58,688 nucleotides of DNA from Bacteroidota bacterium (GTDB lineage: Bacteria > Bacteroidota > Ignavibacteria > UBA10030 > BY39). The stretch's first letter is position 1; the number at the start of each line of letters is the position of its first letter. The notes below the pieces were generated by a model. It searched no databases and was not told where the DNA came from. It saw nothing but the letters and a program-made list of their open reading frames with translations. Shown one piece after another: positions 16,221 through 24,483 of the stretch. The stretch spans positions 1 to 58,688 of the forward strand of contig JASEGV010000009.1 in NCBI GenBank assembly GCA_030017895.1. Direction: 5' to 3'. Position numbers and translations under genes: made by a program.

Positions 16221-17795
16221 TCACTTAATAAACAACATCCTTTTTGTCTGTACACCTTCACTCGTATTCAAACGATATGTATATACACCGCTCGGAAATT
16301 TTGCCGCATTCCATTCCACAGATTTATACCCGGCATCTTGGATTCCGTCAACCAATGTTGCAATTTCTTGTCCCAACAGATTAAATATTTTTAAACTAAT
16401 GTATCCTCTTCGGGAAATATAATATCTAATAACTGTATTAGGATTGAACGGATTCGGATAATTCTGAAAGAGCATGAAATCCGAAATCGATACTGAAGGT
16501 TCATTCACATCGGTTACGGGTTCAAAACCTGCACGATGCAGTCCGACTTGAATGTATGGATTATTCATAAAACGATTCCAAACAGATTGAGTCCGATAGT
16601 TTTCTATCATCACGATTATCGGTCCTTGGTCAATGCCGATTACATCAGGACCCCACCAATTCACTTTTAGATTGAAAGCATCTCGGAAACCGTAGTTTGT
16701 CCAGAGTTGAGCGCGGTACGTTTTGTACAATTTATGAGCAACTGCAAGAGATTGTTCTGGAGTAAATGGTATTGAACTTAAAGCAGCAGTCGGTGTTATT
16801 GTTCCGTCGTCGTTAAATGCCGGCGGTGCACCACGGGCTGCGTATCCTGTTGGTCCGTCAGAAGCAGTGAGTCCCCAAACAGAATCGCTGTAACCGTTAA
16901 AGTTTCCCGGATTGTCAATGCAGTAAGCACGCTGAGCCAAAGTTGCACGGCGCGAGTTCTCAAAATAATCTATACCTCTCCATCGCATATAGGCATCGCG
17001 TATATTTCTGAAATCAACCCAGCAGTGCGAATACTGATGTCCGAAAAGGGGTGGGAAAGGGATGTAAGAATATCCGTAGTATGTTTCCCACGTATAACCG
17101 CTCGTCCATGCCTGCCAGGCGGTTGTGGGAACAGGTTTGGTTGGCGAGCCTAACGCAAGAATATATAAAATCATTGCTTCGTTGTAGCCAACCCAATACC
17201 CCATAGTACCGAATTGAGTTTCGGGCTTCCATTCCATCATAATACCGCTGCTAAAGTTACGCATCCAATTCCAATCGACACGGCGGTAGATAGAATCAGC
17301 ATACGCACGGATGAGAGTTTCTATCGAGTCAGTTCCAGTAAAGTACTGCTGTGCGTCTAAAATTCCTGCTAACAACAACCCTGTATCGATAGATGATAAC
17401 TCAGAATTCCAAGCCCGAGTTGCAGTTGTCATATCCAGGAAATGATAGAAGAAACCTTTGTAACCGATTGTACCTGATGCAGCGCTTCCCTGTGGCTTTT
17501 GCCAAAAAGTTTTAAGAGTCGTCAGCACACGGTCTTTTGCGGCTTCTCTTGCAACCCAACCTCGATCAACACCAACACAAATTGCCGATAGCCCAAAACC
17601 GACTGATGCGATGCTTGATGGCGACCAGGAAGTATTGCGGTCTTTTATCAGTCCATTCGAAGGATTGGCTTCGTACCAGAAAAAACGGAAAGCCGAATGT
17701 TGAAGGGAGTCTAACAGCTCATCGTCACTTTGGGCAAACAAGTTTGGTGATAAAATAAAATTGATAAGAAGAATTAAAACGAATGATTTCATCAT
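16221..17795 (-). CDS. GH144-type endo-beta-1,2-glucanase with C-terminal sorting domain
   Basis: A 524-residue secreted paralogue of the 14521-15912 product. A cleavable signal peptide (ending about LFAQ, residue 22) precedes the GH144 domain (about 24-420), with GYKGFFYHFLD, ELSSIDTGLLLAGILDA, GYNEAMILYILALGSPT, FGHQYSHCWVDFRNI and WGLTASDGP. A C-terminal sorting domain of about 80 residues (QNYPNPFNPNTVIRYY to the end, KRMLFIK) predicts export by a type IX-like system and display on or release from the cell surface. This is the likely first enzyme to cut the polymer outside the cell. Its start follows the GH94 stop directly. Two copies with different anchors suggest sequential outer-surface and periplasmic cleavage. 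Confidence 0.9.
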   Translation of the reverse strand: MMKSFVLILLINFILSPNLFAQSDDELLDSLQHSAFRFFWYEANPSNGLIKDRNTSWSPSSIASVGFGLSAICVGVDRGWVAREAAKDRVLTTLKTFWQKPQGSAASGTIGYKGFFYHFLDMTTATRAWNSELSSIDTGLLLAGILDAQQYFTGTDSIETLIRAYADSIYRRVDWNWMRNFSSGIMMEWKPETQFGTMGYWVGYNEAMILYILALGSPTKPVPTTAWQAWTSGYTWETYYGYSYIPFPPLFGHQYSHCWVDFRNIRDAYMRWRGIDYFENSRRATLAQRAYCIDNPGNFNGYSDSVWGLTASDGPTGYAARGAPPAFNDDGTITPTAALSSIPFTPEQSLAVAHKLYKTYRAQLWTNYGFRDAFNLKVNWWGPDVIGIDQGPIIVMIENYRTQSVWNRFMNNPYIQVGLHRAGFEPVTDVNEPSVSISDFMLFQNYPNPFNPNTVIRYYISRRGYISLKIFNLLGQEIATLVDGIQDAGYKSVEWNAAKFPSGVYTYRLNTSEGVQTKRMLFIK

Positions 17796-20183
17796 TTACT
17801 TTCCGAGTGTAATTTTTATGGTGTGTGTTGAACCAACTTCAAAAACCGGAAGAACATTTTTAAGTTCAGCTGTTTTAGAATCATAAGGATTTCCATCAAT
17901 CAGAATTTCTTTAACGCCGTATTCGACACTTGATGGATTGCAGACTTCAATCAAATAAGTTGCGCCGCGAAACTTTCGTTTAACAGAATATTTTTCCCAC
18001 GTTTTAGGAATGCAAGGGTCAATAATCAATCCTTCAAAAGTAGCCCTGATGCCGAGTATCCAATCGAGCGTAACCTTGAACAACCATGAAGCAGAACCTG
18101 TGTACCACGTCCAACCGCCGCGACCGTAAAACGGAGATTCAGGTCCTTCGATGTTACCCGGTGTAACATAAGGTTCAGCTACATATTCGTCGGGTCTGAG
18201 TCCTCTGTTAATCGGATTAATTTTTGAAAACATCCGGTAAGCTTCGTCAGCGCGTTTAAGCAAAGCTTCTGCAACAACCGCCCATGTAGCTGCGTGTATA
18301 TAAACGCCCCCGTTCTCACGCAGTCCGGGCGCATAGCGAGTAAGATAACCGATGAATGTATCTATAGTTTTGTATGCCGGATATAAAAGTAGAGGTCCTG
18401 TTTTATACCCAAGCTCTTTTTCAACCATATCCATTACCTGGTTTGCCCGATCATCGTCAGCAACCTCAGCAATAACCGACCAAGTCTGAGCATTTAGAAA
18501 AATTTTACCTTCAGTATTTTCATTGCTGCCAATCTTTTCGCCTGAATCTTTTGTCGCACGGTAATACCACTCGCCATCCCAACCAAGATTATTTAATTTT
18601 TCTTTTAATAATTTTGCCCGTTCAAGGTATGTTTTTGATTTTTGAGTATCACCATATCGCGAAGAAATTTCTGAGAAATCAATAAGTATCCGGTGAATAA
18701 AATGACCAAGCCAAACGGACTCGCCTTTCATATCAAGCCCCACAGCGCTCAAGCCGTCGTTCCAGTCGCCGCCGCCAATCAATGGCAGACCTCGTTCGCT
18801 GAACCTTTCGAGCGCCTTGTCAATTGCAAGGACACAATGATCGTAAAGTTTTACAGGTGTTGCATCATCTACAAAAGGTTCTTTACAATCGAGAATTGAA
18901 AAATCGTTAGTCTCTAAAAGAAAATTGTTAACAACGAACGGCATCCAAAGTAAATTATCTGAAATTTTTGATTTCAGGCCGATTTCAGAAATCGGATGCC
19001 ACCAGTGATAAACCGTTCCGTCCTTAAACTGATGCCTGGCATGAAGCAGAATTTGTTCTTTGGTTTTTTCAGAATCAATTGGAAGGAAGATTTGACTGTC
19101 CTGCAATTGGTCTCTGAACCCGAAAGCACCTCCAGTCTGATAATAAGCTGTTCTTCCCCACATCCGTCCGGAGATTGCCTGATACTTCAGCCACGAGTTC
19201 ATCATAATGTTCATCGCATCGTCGGGAGTTTGAACTTCTACCGTGTTGAGAAGTTCATTCCATCTTCCCCGAACATTTTGAAAAGCTTCATCGACATTAT
19301 TAATGGAAGAATATTTTTTAATTAAATCGTGAGCTTGCAGTTGTGAGTCGGCAGCGCCGAGTGTAAAAACAATTGTGATTTCTTCTTTAGGCCCGAGTGA
19401 AATGTTATTTTGGAGACTACCAATAGCATCGAACATATTACCGCATTTTTTATGGAGCTTTCCTTCAGTAACCGCTTCAGGATTGCTCAACGAGCCGTAG
19501 TTGCCGAGAAAAGATTCTTTATCACAATCAAAAGAAGCGGGTTTAATGTTAGACGAGTGAAAAGCAACATAAGCCCAATCGGCATTCCAATGGCCTCTTT
19601 CAGCTGGAATTTCCCACATCCTTTTTGTAGCGAAGATTGCGTTTTCGTCAAACTTTGTTTCGATAAAAGTTTTGTGGAATTCCCTATGCCAGTCGGGCGA
19701 TGCGCCAAGTCCCCACTCAAAATAAGTAAATGTTCGAAGCCGGCGTGGACGCCGAGTTTTGTTTTTAATAGTAAGCTTCCAAATTTCAAGCGGTTCGTTG
19801 TTCGGAACGAAGACAAGCAGTTCAGTCTCTATTCCGAAATTCGTAGAATTGATTTTAGTATAACCGATACCGTGATGACATGTGTAAGAGTCCGGTTCTC
19901 TACAAACCGGTTTCCATCCCGCCGACCAGATATTACCTTTCTCATCCCGCAGATAAATATACTTTCCCCAATCATCTTTAATTAAGTCTTGCTCCCATCG
20001 TGTGATTCTGTTTAACTGAGCGTGCGTGCGCCAGCTATAACCGCTGCCTGTTTGTGAAATTGTAATTCCATAATCACCGTTACTGATTACATTTATCCAA
20101 GGTCGGGGTGTTCTTGGTGTATTGATGATATATTCTTTTCCGTCCGGAGAAAATTTTCCGTACTTAGTAGCAAATTGTTTCAT
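17796..20183 (-). CDS. GH94-family glycoside phosphorylase (cytoplasmic)
   Basis: A 795-residue member of GH94, enzymes that cleave beta-glucosides with phosphate to give alpha-glucose-1-phosphate. The N-terminal beta-sandwich (TPRPWINVISNGDYGITISQ, GYSWRTHAQLNRITRW) resembles the GH94 part of cyclic beta-1,2-glucan synthases and 1,2-beta-oligoglucan phosphorylases. The (alpha/alpha)6 barrel carries GFRDQLQDS and GDWNDG at residues 472-477, the region of the catalytic Asp. No signal peptide remains after choosing the ATG at 20183; the longer frame to 20294 overlaps the barrel gene and lacks GH94 similarity. The length equals cellobiose- or chitobiose-phosphorylase types and is shorter than known 1,2-beta-oligoglucan phosphorylases (about 1,100 residues). 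The exact substrate is therefore open; sophorose or short sophoro-oligosaccharides are favoured by context. Confidence 0.9.
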   Translation of the reverse strand: MKQFATKYGKFSPDGKEYIINTPRTPRPWINVISNGDYGITISQTGSGYSWRTHAQLNRITRWEQDLIKDDWGKYIYLRDEKGNIWSAGWKPVCREPDSYTCHHGIGYTKINSTNFGIETELLVFVPNNEPLEIWKLTIKNKTRRPRRLRTFTYFEWGLGASPDWHREFHKTFIETKFDENAIFATKRMWEIPAERGHWNADWAYVAFHSSNIKPASFDCDKESFLGNYGSLSNPEAVTEGKLHKKCGNMFDAIGSLQNNISLGPKEEITIVFTLGAADSQLQAHDLIKKYSSINNVDEAFQNVRGRWNELLNTVEVQTPDDAMNIMMNSWLKYQAISGRMWGRTAYYQTGGAFGFRDQLQDSQIFLPIDSEKTKEQILLHARHQFKDGTVYHWWHPISEIGLKSKISDNLLWMPFVVNNFLLETNDFSILDCKEPFVDDATPVKLYDHCVLAIDKALERFSERGLPLIGGGDWNDGLSAVGLDMKGESVWLGHFIHRILIDFSEISSRYGDTQKSKTYLERAKLLKEKLNNLGWDGEWYYRATKDSGEKIGSNENTEGKIFLNAQTWSVIAEVADDDRANQVMDMVEKELGYKTGPLLLYPAYKTIDTFIGYLTRYAPGLRENGGVYIHAATWAVVAEALLKRADEAYRMFSKINPINRGLRPDEYVAEPYVTPGNIEGPESPFYGRGGWTWYTGSASWLFKVTLDWILGIRATFEGLIIDPCIPKTWEKYSVKRKFRGATYLIEVCNPSSVEYGVKEILIDGNPYDSKTAELKNVLPVFEVGSTHTIKITLGK

Positions 20184-20187
20184 GTAT

Positions 20188-21192
20188 TTAAAAAGATAAT
20201 CCGATTGAAAACCGTTGAACACTTTCCAAACGACCATAGTCATTCCAAGCGTAATCCATTTTAAATTCATAACCACCGACGTCGAAATAAACACCGGCGC
20301 CTAATGTTAAACCTACTTCCGAATCTTGTTGAAAAAGGTTTTGATAACCGCCTCTAATAGCAAAAGTATTTCTGAACATCCATTCAGCGCCAAAACTAAT
20401 ACTCTCTGTGTTATCGTTCGGGTGAAAAGCATCAACAGCAAGTTGGAATTTATGATAATTTCCAATTTGTAAAGGCATACTTACACCTACACGGAAAAAC
20501 ACGGGTAGTGGGAATTCTTCTGTAAAAAATTGTCCAGGTAGAGCGCTATTGTCTCCATATCGTGTAGGATCTTTATCGAACTGAATACGCAAATCATCGC
20601 CGGAATATTTTGCCCTTGTACCGAAGTTTGAAATACTTGCACCAATGTGCAATCCATCCGGTGAGAGACGATAAATAGTTCCGACGTTGATAGCAAACGC
20701 AGAAAGAGAACTATGCCATATCATCTCCTGTATATACGTTACCTGAATGCCGGCAGAAAATCTATCCGAAATTTGTTTGCCGTAGCCAAGCCCTACTGCA
20801 AAATTTGATACCGTATAATGTTCACCCGTTCCGAGTGGCTGCGACACTGTTCTAACCTCGATCTCACCCAAATTTAATGATGTTACACTCGCAAAAAGAT
20901 TTCCCCACTCACCGGGTTGAATCGAAACTGCCGCATAGTTATAAGCTATGTCAGCGAGCCAGACACTATGTGTGAACTGAACTTGATAACCCGATAGCAT
21001 CCCTATTGCACCCGGATTATAATAAGCAGCAGAGACTTCGCCGTACATCGACGAACCTGCATTTCCCATTGCTGAAACGCGAGCGCTCGGTTCTATGAGA
21101 AGGAATTGACCTACAGTTGTTCCAGTCTTTGTTTGGCAATATGATGTCTGAAAAAATATTAAGACAAAAAATAATTTTAAAATCTTTTTCAT
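20188..21192 (-). CDS. PorV/PorQ-family outer-membrane barrel
   Basis: A 334-residue outer-membrane protein with a signal peptide (about residues 1-19, ending SYCQ). The start of the mature part, TTVGQFLLIEPSARVSAMGNAG, is the family signature (EPSARxxAMGxAG), followed by AAYYNPGAIG and amphipathic strands ending in FSIGLSF, a typical barrel C-terminus. PorV and its relatives are shuttle or outer-membrane components of type IX secretion and of surface attachment. The position four bases upstream of the GH94 frame and 14 bases after the sorting-domain protein gene suggests it handles the sorting-domain cargo encoded here. It could equally be a dedicated transport barrel. Confidence 0.85.
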   Translation of the reverse strand: MKKILKLFFVLIFFQTSYCQTKTGTTVGQFLLIEPSARVSAMGNAGSSMYGEVSAAYYNPGAIGMLSGYQVQFTHSVWLADIAYNYAAVSIQPGEWGNLFASVTSLNLGEIEVRTVSQPLGTGEHYTVSNFAVGLGYGKQISDRFSAGIQVTYIQEMIWHSSLSAFAINVGTIYRLSPDGLHIGASISNFGTRAKYSGDDLRIQFDKDPTRYGDNSALPGQFFTEEFPLPVFFRVGVSMPLQIGNYHKFQLAVDAFHPNDNTESISFGAEWMFRNTFAIRGGYQNLFQQDSEVGLTLGAGVYFDVGGYEFKMDYAWNDYGRLESVQRFSIGLSF

Positions 21193-21206
21193 AGTCTCTT
21201 TTCCTA

Positions 21207-24200
21207 CTACTTGATAATAGAAAATTTTCCAATACTTGTGCCTACCTCTGGTGCATCCACGTGAAAAATGTATAGCCCTGGCGCAACATCGAGATTATCT
21301 TTAGTCCGTAGGTTCCAAGCAACATAACCGCTCGTGGAACCATCGTGGTAAAGCGTTTGTACAAGCTCACCTCTTATCGTGTAAATTCTAATAGTACAAT
21401 TTTGTGGAATGTTTCTGAATTCAAGTCGACGTTCACCACGTCCGGAAACTGCGAATCGTTCCGGTTCAAAACTCGCTGAACCGACATAGGGATTAGGCAC
21501 GACATACGGTTTTTCAGCAAACTGATCTTTCGCCTTTGCATTATCAATAAATTCTGCTTTGGTAATAAACTTAAAAGTATCTTGGGTACCATAAGGAATA
21601 TCTATAACCAAATTATACATATCCCCTTCAGCGGGTGGGACAAGCGTGCCTCGAACAGATTGACCGATCGTATCGAGCTGAATCCTCCAAGTCTGTCGTG
21701 CTACAGTTGGAGCTGTTTTTGTATAAGTAATAATATCAACGTACTCATCTGCTCTACTAAGGGTACTATCTCTATCAACGTCATAAAATACAAATTTCAT
21801 ACGCATATTACCGGTATCGGTTTTAGCTGTAATTCTAAATTTGGCAGGGCGAGCAGGACGACCGACACCAAAAGAAATAGATGAATCCATAAATGTATTA
21901 GCAAACGTAATTGTTATATCATCAGGGAAACCGGGACGGCGTAAGTTGATTGGCAGAACATGTATATAATTTGTTTTAAATCGAGCATTTGTCGGGCTTG
22001 TTGGTGTGAATCCTGTTTGTAAGGTATCTAATACAACTGTCCTCGGAGTTGCGATAACCGGCAGCATTCCCGAACCCACCTGTCCGATTCCTTCTCCATC
22101 AAGGTCATATCCGTTTTTTATTACAACCTTTCCGGTAGTACTATCCGTTAAATTGTAAGATGATGCACGGATACTGTCAGGCGATTGTGTATTGAATGTA
22201 ATATAAAAAGTATGCCCATCAGGAATCAACTTGGAATTTAAAATCTGTATATCTACAGAACCGATCCCTTCTCCGTTAGTTCGGACAGTGTTTGATGTGG
22301 TAGCAGGTGTATAACCGAGGGATTTCGGATTAGGTCTGACTTCAGCTACGTTAGAAGGAAGAATCACTCCGCCGCGTGGTGTGCGCGAGACGTTGATAGC
22401 ATTTTCGGACGGAAAAAATTCTAATGAATCGGATCCGAAATCATACGATGTAACGGCATAGTAATAGAGTTGACCATTTGTTACCGTCGTGTCGATGAAT
22501 GTATGCGTTATTCCCGTTTCATTGCCAAGGTAATATGCAACACCTTCTACAGTTTGTTTCGAGAAACCGCTGATGCCGTTTTTCAAATCGAATTGTGCGA
22601 TGGGCTTACCATTACCGAATGGACCTGTTCCTCGCCCGGTTGTAATTACTTTCGGGTCTCGAAATTCAGGGTCTGTTGAGCGGTAAATTCGATAACCCTC
22701 GAAATCGTTTATGTTAGTAACTGGGTCAACACCCCGTTCGGCAACATCATCCCAAGTCAGCCGCACGTACCCATCTCCTGCTTCCGCTTTTACAGTTGGC
22801 AGTGGGGGCGGCACCGCGAATTGGTAATTTGCGTTATAAATTTGCTGAACAGTTTTAACTGTACTACGCAATTCGATGAGGTCAGCACCGTAACCAAGAG
22901 CGAGGCTGAAACGTTCGGTTTTGCCGGCTTTGAGTTGAAAAGTTCCGGAAGCAAATAAAAACCCGATGTTGTAGTTTAGAATAAGAGCAGAATCGAAATG
23001 ATTAGAAAAGACAGGGTCGGTAAATTTCTGATAAAGCCGTTGTGGCCAATTTCGACCGTCATCAAAGAAGGCAATATTGTCTGTTTCAGTGCTCGGGTTA
23101 CCAGCACCGGGGGCAATACGATTCATTTTAAAACCAGTAAGACCGATTTGATCAGATTCATTCAAGTCGGTTTTATCAAAATAAGGTTCACCATTTGTCG
23201 GAATCCCGTCTCCCTCACCTGTATCAAAAGTTTCCGGCACACCATCAGCGCCGTAGTCGTGTAAATCTGCTACCCAATCAAGGTCCTCATCTCCAGTCCA
23301 CCATCTTCCGGCACTGTAAGCCGGGCGTTGATCTAATTTCCCGTATGCAGTCTCAAATTTAGCAAGGTTATAATTGGCTGCTACATAATTCCGTATCGCT
23401 AGTTGACCTTCAATCAACTGTCCCGGTCCACTATCTCGTTTTTCATCAGTTATTCCATCCTCATCGTTATCAATACCATCTGCTGCATTCCCTGGAGTTT
23501 CAAGATAGGCATAACCGAGGTATCCGGTTTTCGTGCAGTTGCCTGCTAAACTTACACCGTTTCCAAGTTTATCCCAAGTGTAAACCAGATTTAAACCAGA
23601 AGATCTATCGAAGAAAGCGTTGTCGTCGTCAGATTCATAAACGCCATCACAAGAGCGTGCTGAACCACCGACGCCGGCATCCATATAAATTCCAAAAATT
23701 ATGTTGTCATCGTAATCGGTTGTTCCCTCGTTTGTAATATCATAATGCCAGAAAATTACATTACTTGCTTGCGGGTTAGCCCATTGAAATCCCCGCACTT
23801 CTATTCGCAAGCCAAGCCCGCGTCGTGTGGTATCGCGATTATCAGGATAAAAATCCCAAGCATCGTAAAATTGGTCATCCATCACAGTAAAACTCTCTAA
23901 GTCGGCGGCTGCCCGTTTGCCGAAGTAACCATTCCATTTACTAGACCAGCCCGGATCATCAATATCGTTTAATTTATCTTGCCATTTATCGGGCCAGGTT
24001 CTTGGGTCGTTACTCACAGCGGGGGAGCGACCACGGTTTATTGCTGGATCGGGTTGAAAGAATCCGGGGCGCGGTTCATATCGCATTATTCGGTTATGAT
24101 ATGGACTCAGCCCTTGCCGCTCGCGATAACCAGTTTCCATAATGTATGCATCGACTCCGTTTCGTTGGGTAATCTTTGCGAGAACAAAAGGAGTTATACC

Positions 24201-24476
24201 ATCGCTGTAATTAAGACCGCTTCCTTTTGGTATTTCTACTGAATGAAACACACTTAAATCTACGTTTCCCGGATCCGGTGGATAGTCGCCGACCATTCCG
24301 AAATTATAAAAAATAGTTCTGATGTTAGCTGCATCGTGAAAGCCTGCACGCTCAGCATCTACTCTTCCTCTCAATTCAGGCGGGACTACAGGTTGAAGTT
24401 GTGCCTCTACCTCCAAATAATTATAAATGAAAATAAGGGGTAAAATAATTATGATTTGTCGACAATTTTTCTTCAT
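21207..24476 (-). CDS. Large secreted protein with fibronectin III and terminal sorting domain
   Basis: A 1089-residue exported protein whose exact function was not recognised. Visible parts are a signal peptide (to about residue 25), a long N-terminal region with calcium-binding-like DGIDNDEDGITDE (about 345-360), and a fibronectin type III-like region (about 590-710, VRLTWDDVAE, YRIYRSTD, YYYAVTSYD). The C-terminal sorting-type domain contains FAVSGRGERRLEFRNIPQNC, RIYTIRGELVQTL and a final SIGKFSIIK. Proteins of this type often sit beside TonB-dependent receptors in Ignavibacteria-like genomes. Here it follows the receptor by seven bases and could be a surface partner occupying the SusD or SusE role. 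That is inference from position only. Confidence 0.75.
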   Translation of the reverse strand: MKKNCRQIIIILPLIFIYNYLEVEAQLQPVVPPELRGRVDAERAGFHDAANIRTIFYNFGMVGDYPPDPGNVDLSVFHSVEIPKGSGLNYSDGITPFVLAKITQRNGVDAYIMETGYRERQGLSPYHNRIMRYEPRPGFFQPDPAINRGRSPAVSNDPRTWPDKWQDKLNDIDDPGWSSKWNGYFGKRAAADLESFTVMDDQFYDAWDFYPDNRDTTRRGLGLRIEVRGFQWANPQASNVIFWHYDITNEGTTDYDDNIIFGIYMDAGVGGSARSCDGVYESDDDNAFFDRSSGLNLVYTWDKLGNGVSLAGNCTKTGYLGYAYLETPGNAADGIDNDEDGITDEKRDSGPGQLIEGQLAIRNYVAANYNLAKFETAYGKLDQRPAYSAGRWWTGDEDLDWVADLHDYGADGVPETFDTGEGDGIPTNGEPYFDKTDLNESDQIGLTGFKMNRIAPGAGNPSTETDNIAFFDDGRNWPQRLYQKFTDPVFSNHFDSALILNYNIGFLFASGTFQLKAGKTERFSLALGYGADLIELRSTVKTVQQIYNANYQFAVPPPLPTVKAEAGDGYVRLTWDDVAERGVDPVTNINDFEGYRIYRSTDPEFRDPKVITTGRGTGPFGNGKPIAQFDLKNGISGFSKQTVEGVAYYLGNETGITHTFIDTTVTNGQLYYYAVTSYDFGSDSLEFFPSENAINVSRTPRGGVILPSNVAEVRPNPKSLGYTPATTSNTVRTNGEGIGSVDIQILNSKLIPDGHTFYITFNTQSPDSIRASSYNLTDSTTGKVVIKNGYDLDGEGIGQVGSGMLPVIATPRTVVLDTLQTGFTPTSPTNARFKTNYIHVLPINLRRPGFPDDITITFANTFMDSSISFGVGRPARPAKFRITAKTDTGNMRMKFVFYDVDRDSTLSRADEYVDIITYTKTAPTVARQTWRIQLDTIGQSVRGTLVPPAEGDMYNLVIDIPYGTQDTFKFITKAEFIDNAKAKDQFAEKPYVVPNPYVGSASFEPERFAVSGRGERRLEFRNIPQNCTIRIYTIRGELVQTLYHDGSTSGYVAWNLRTKDNLDVAPGLYIFHVDAPEVGTSIGKFSIIK

Positions 24477-24483
24477 AAGAAAA

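Noticed and set aside
14521-17795. Naming the two GH144 proteins glucoamylases
   Set aside because: The domain is often labelled glycoamylase-like in databases, but characterised members are endo-beta-1,2-glucanases and the neighbours fit that role.
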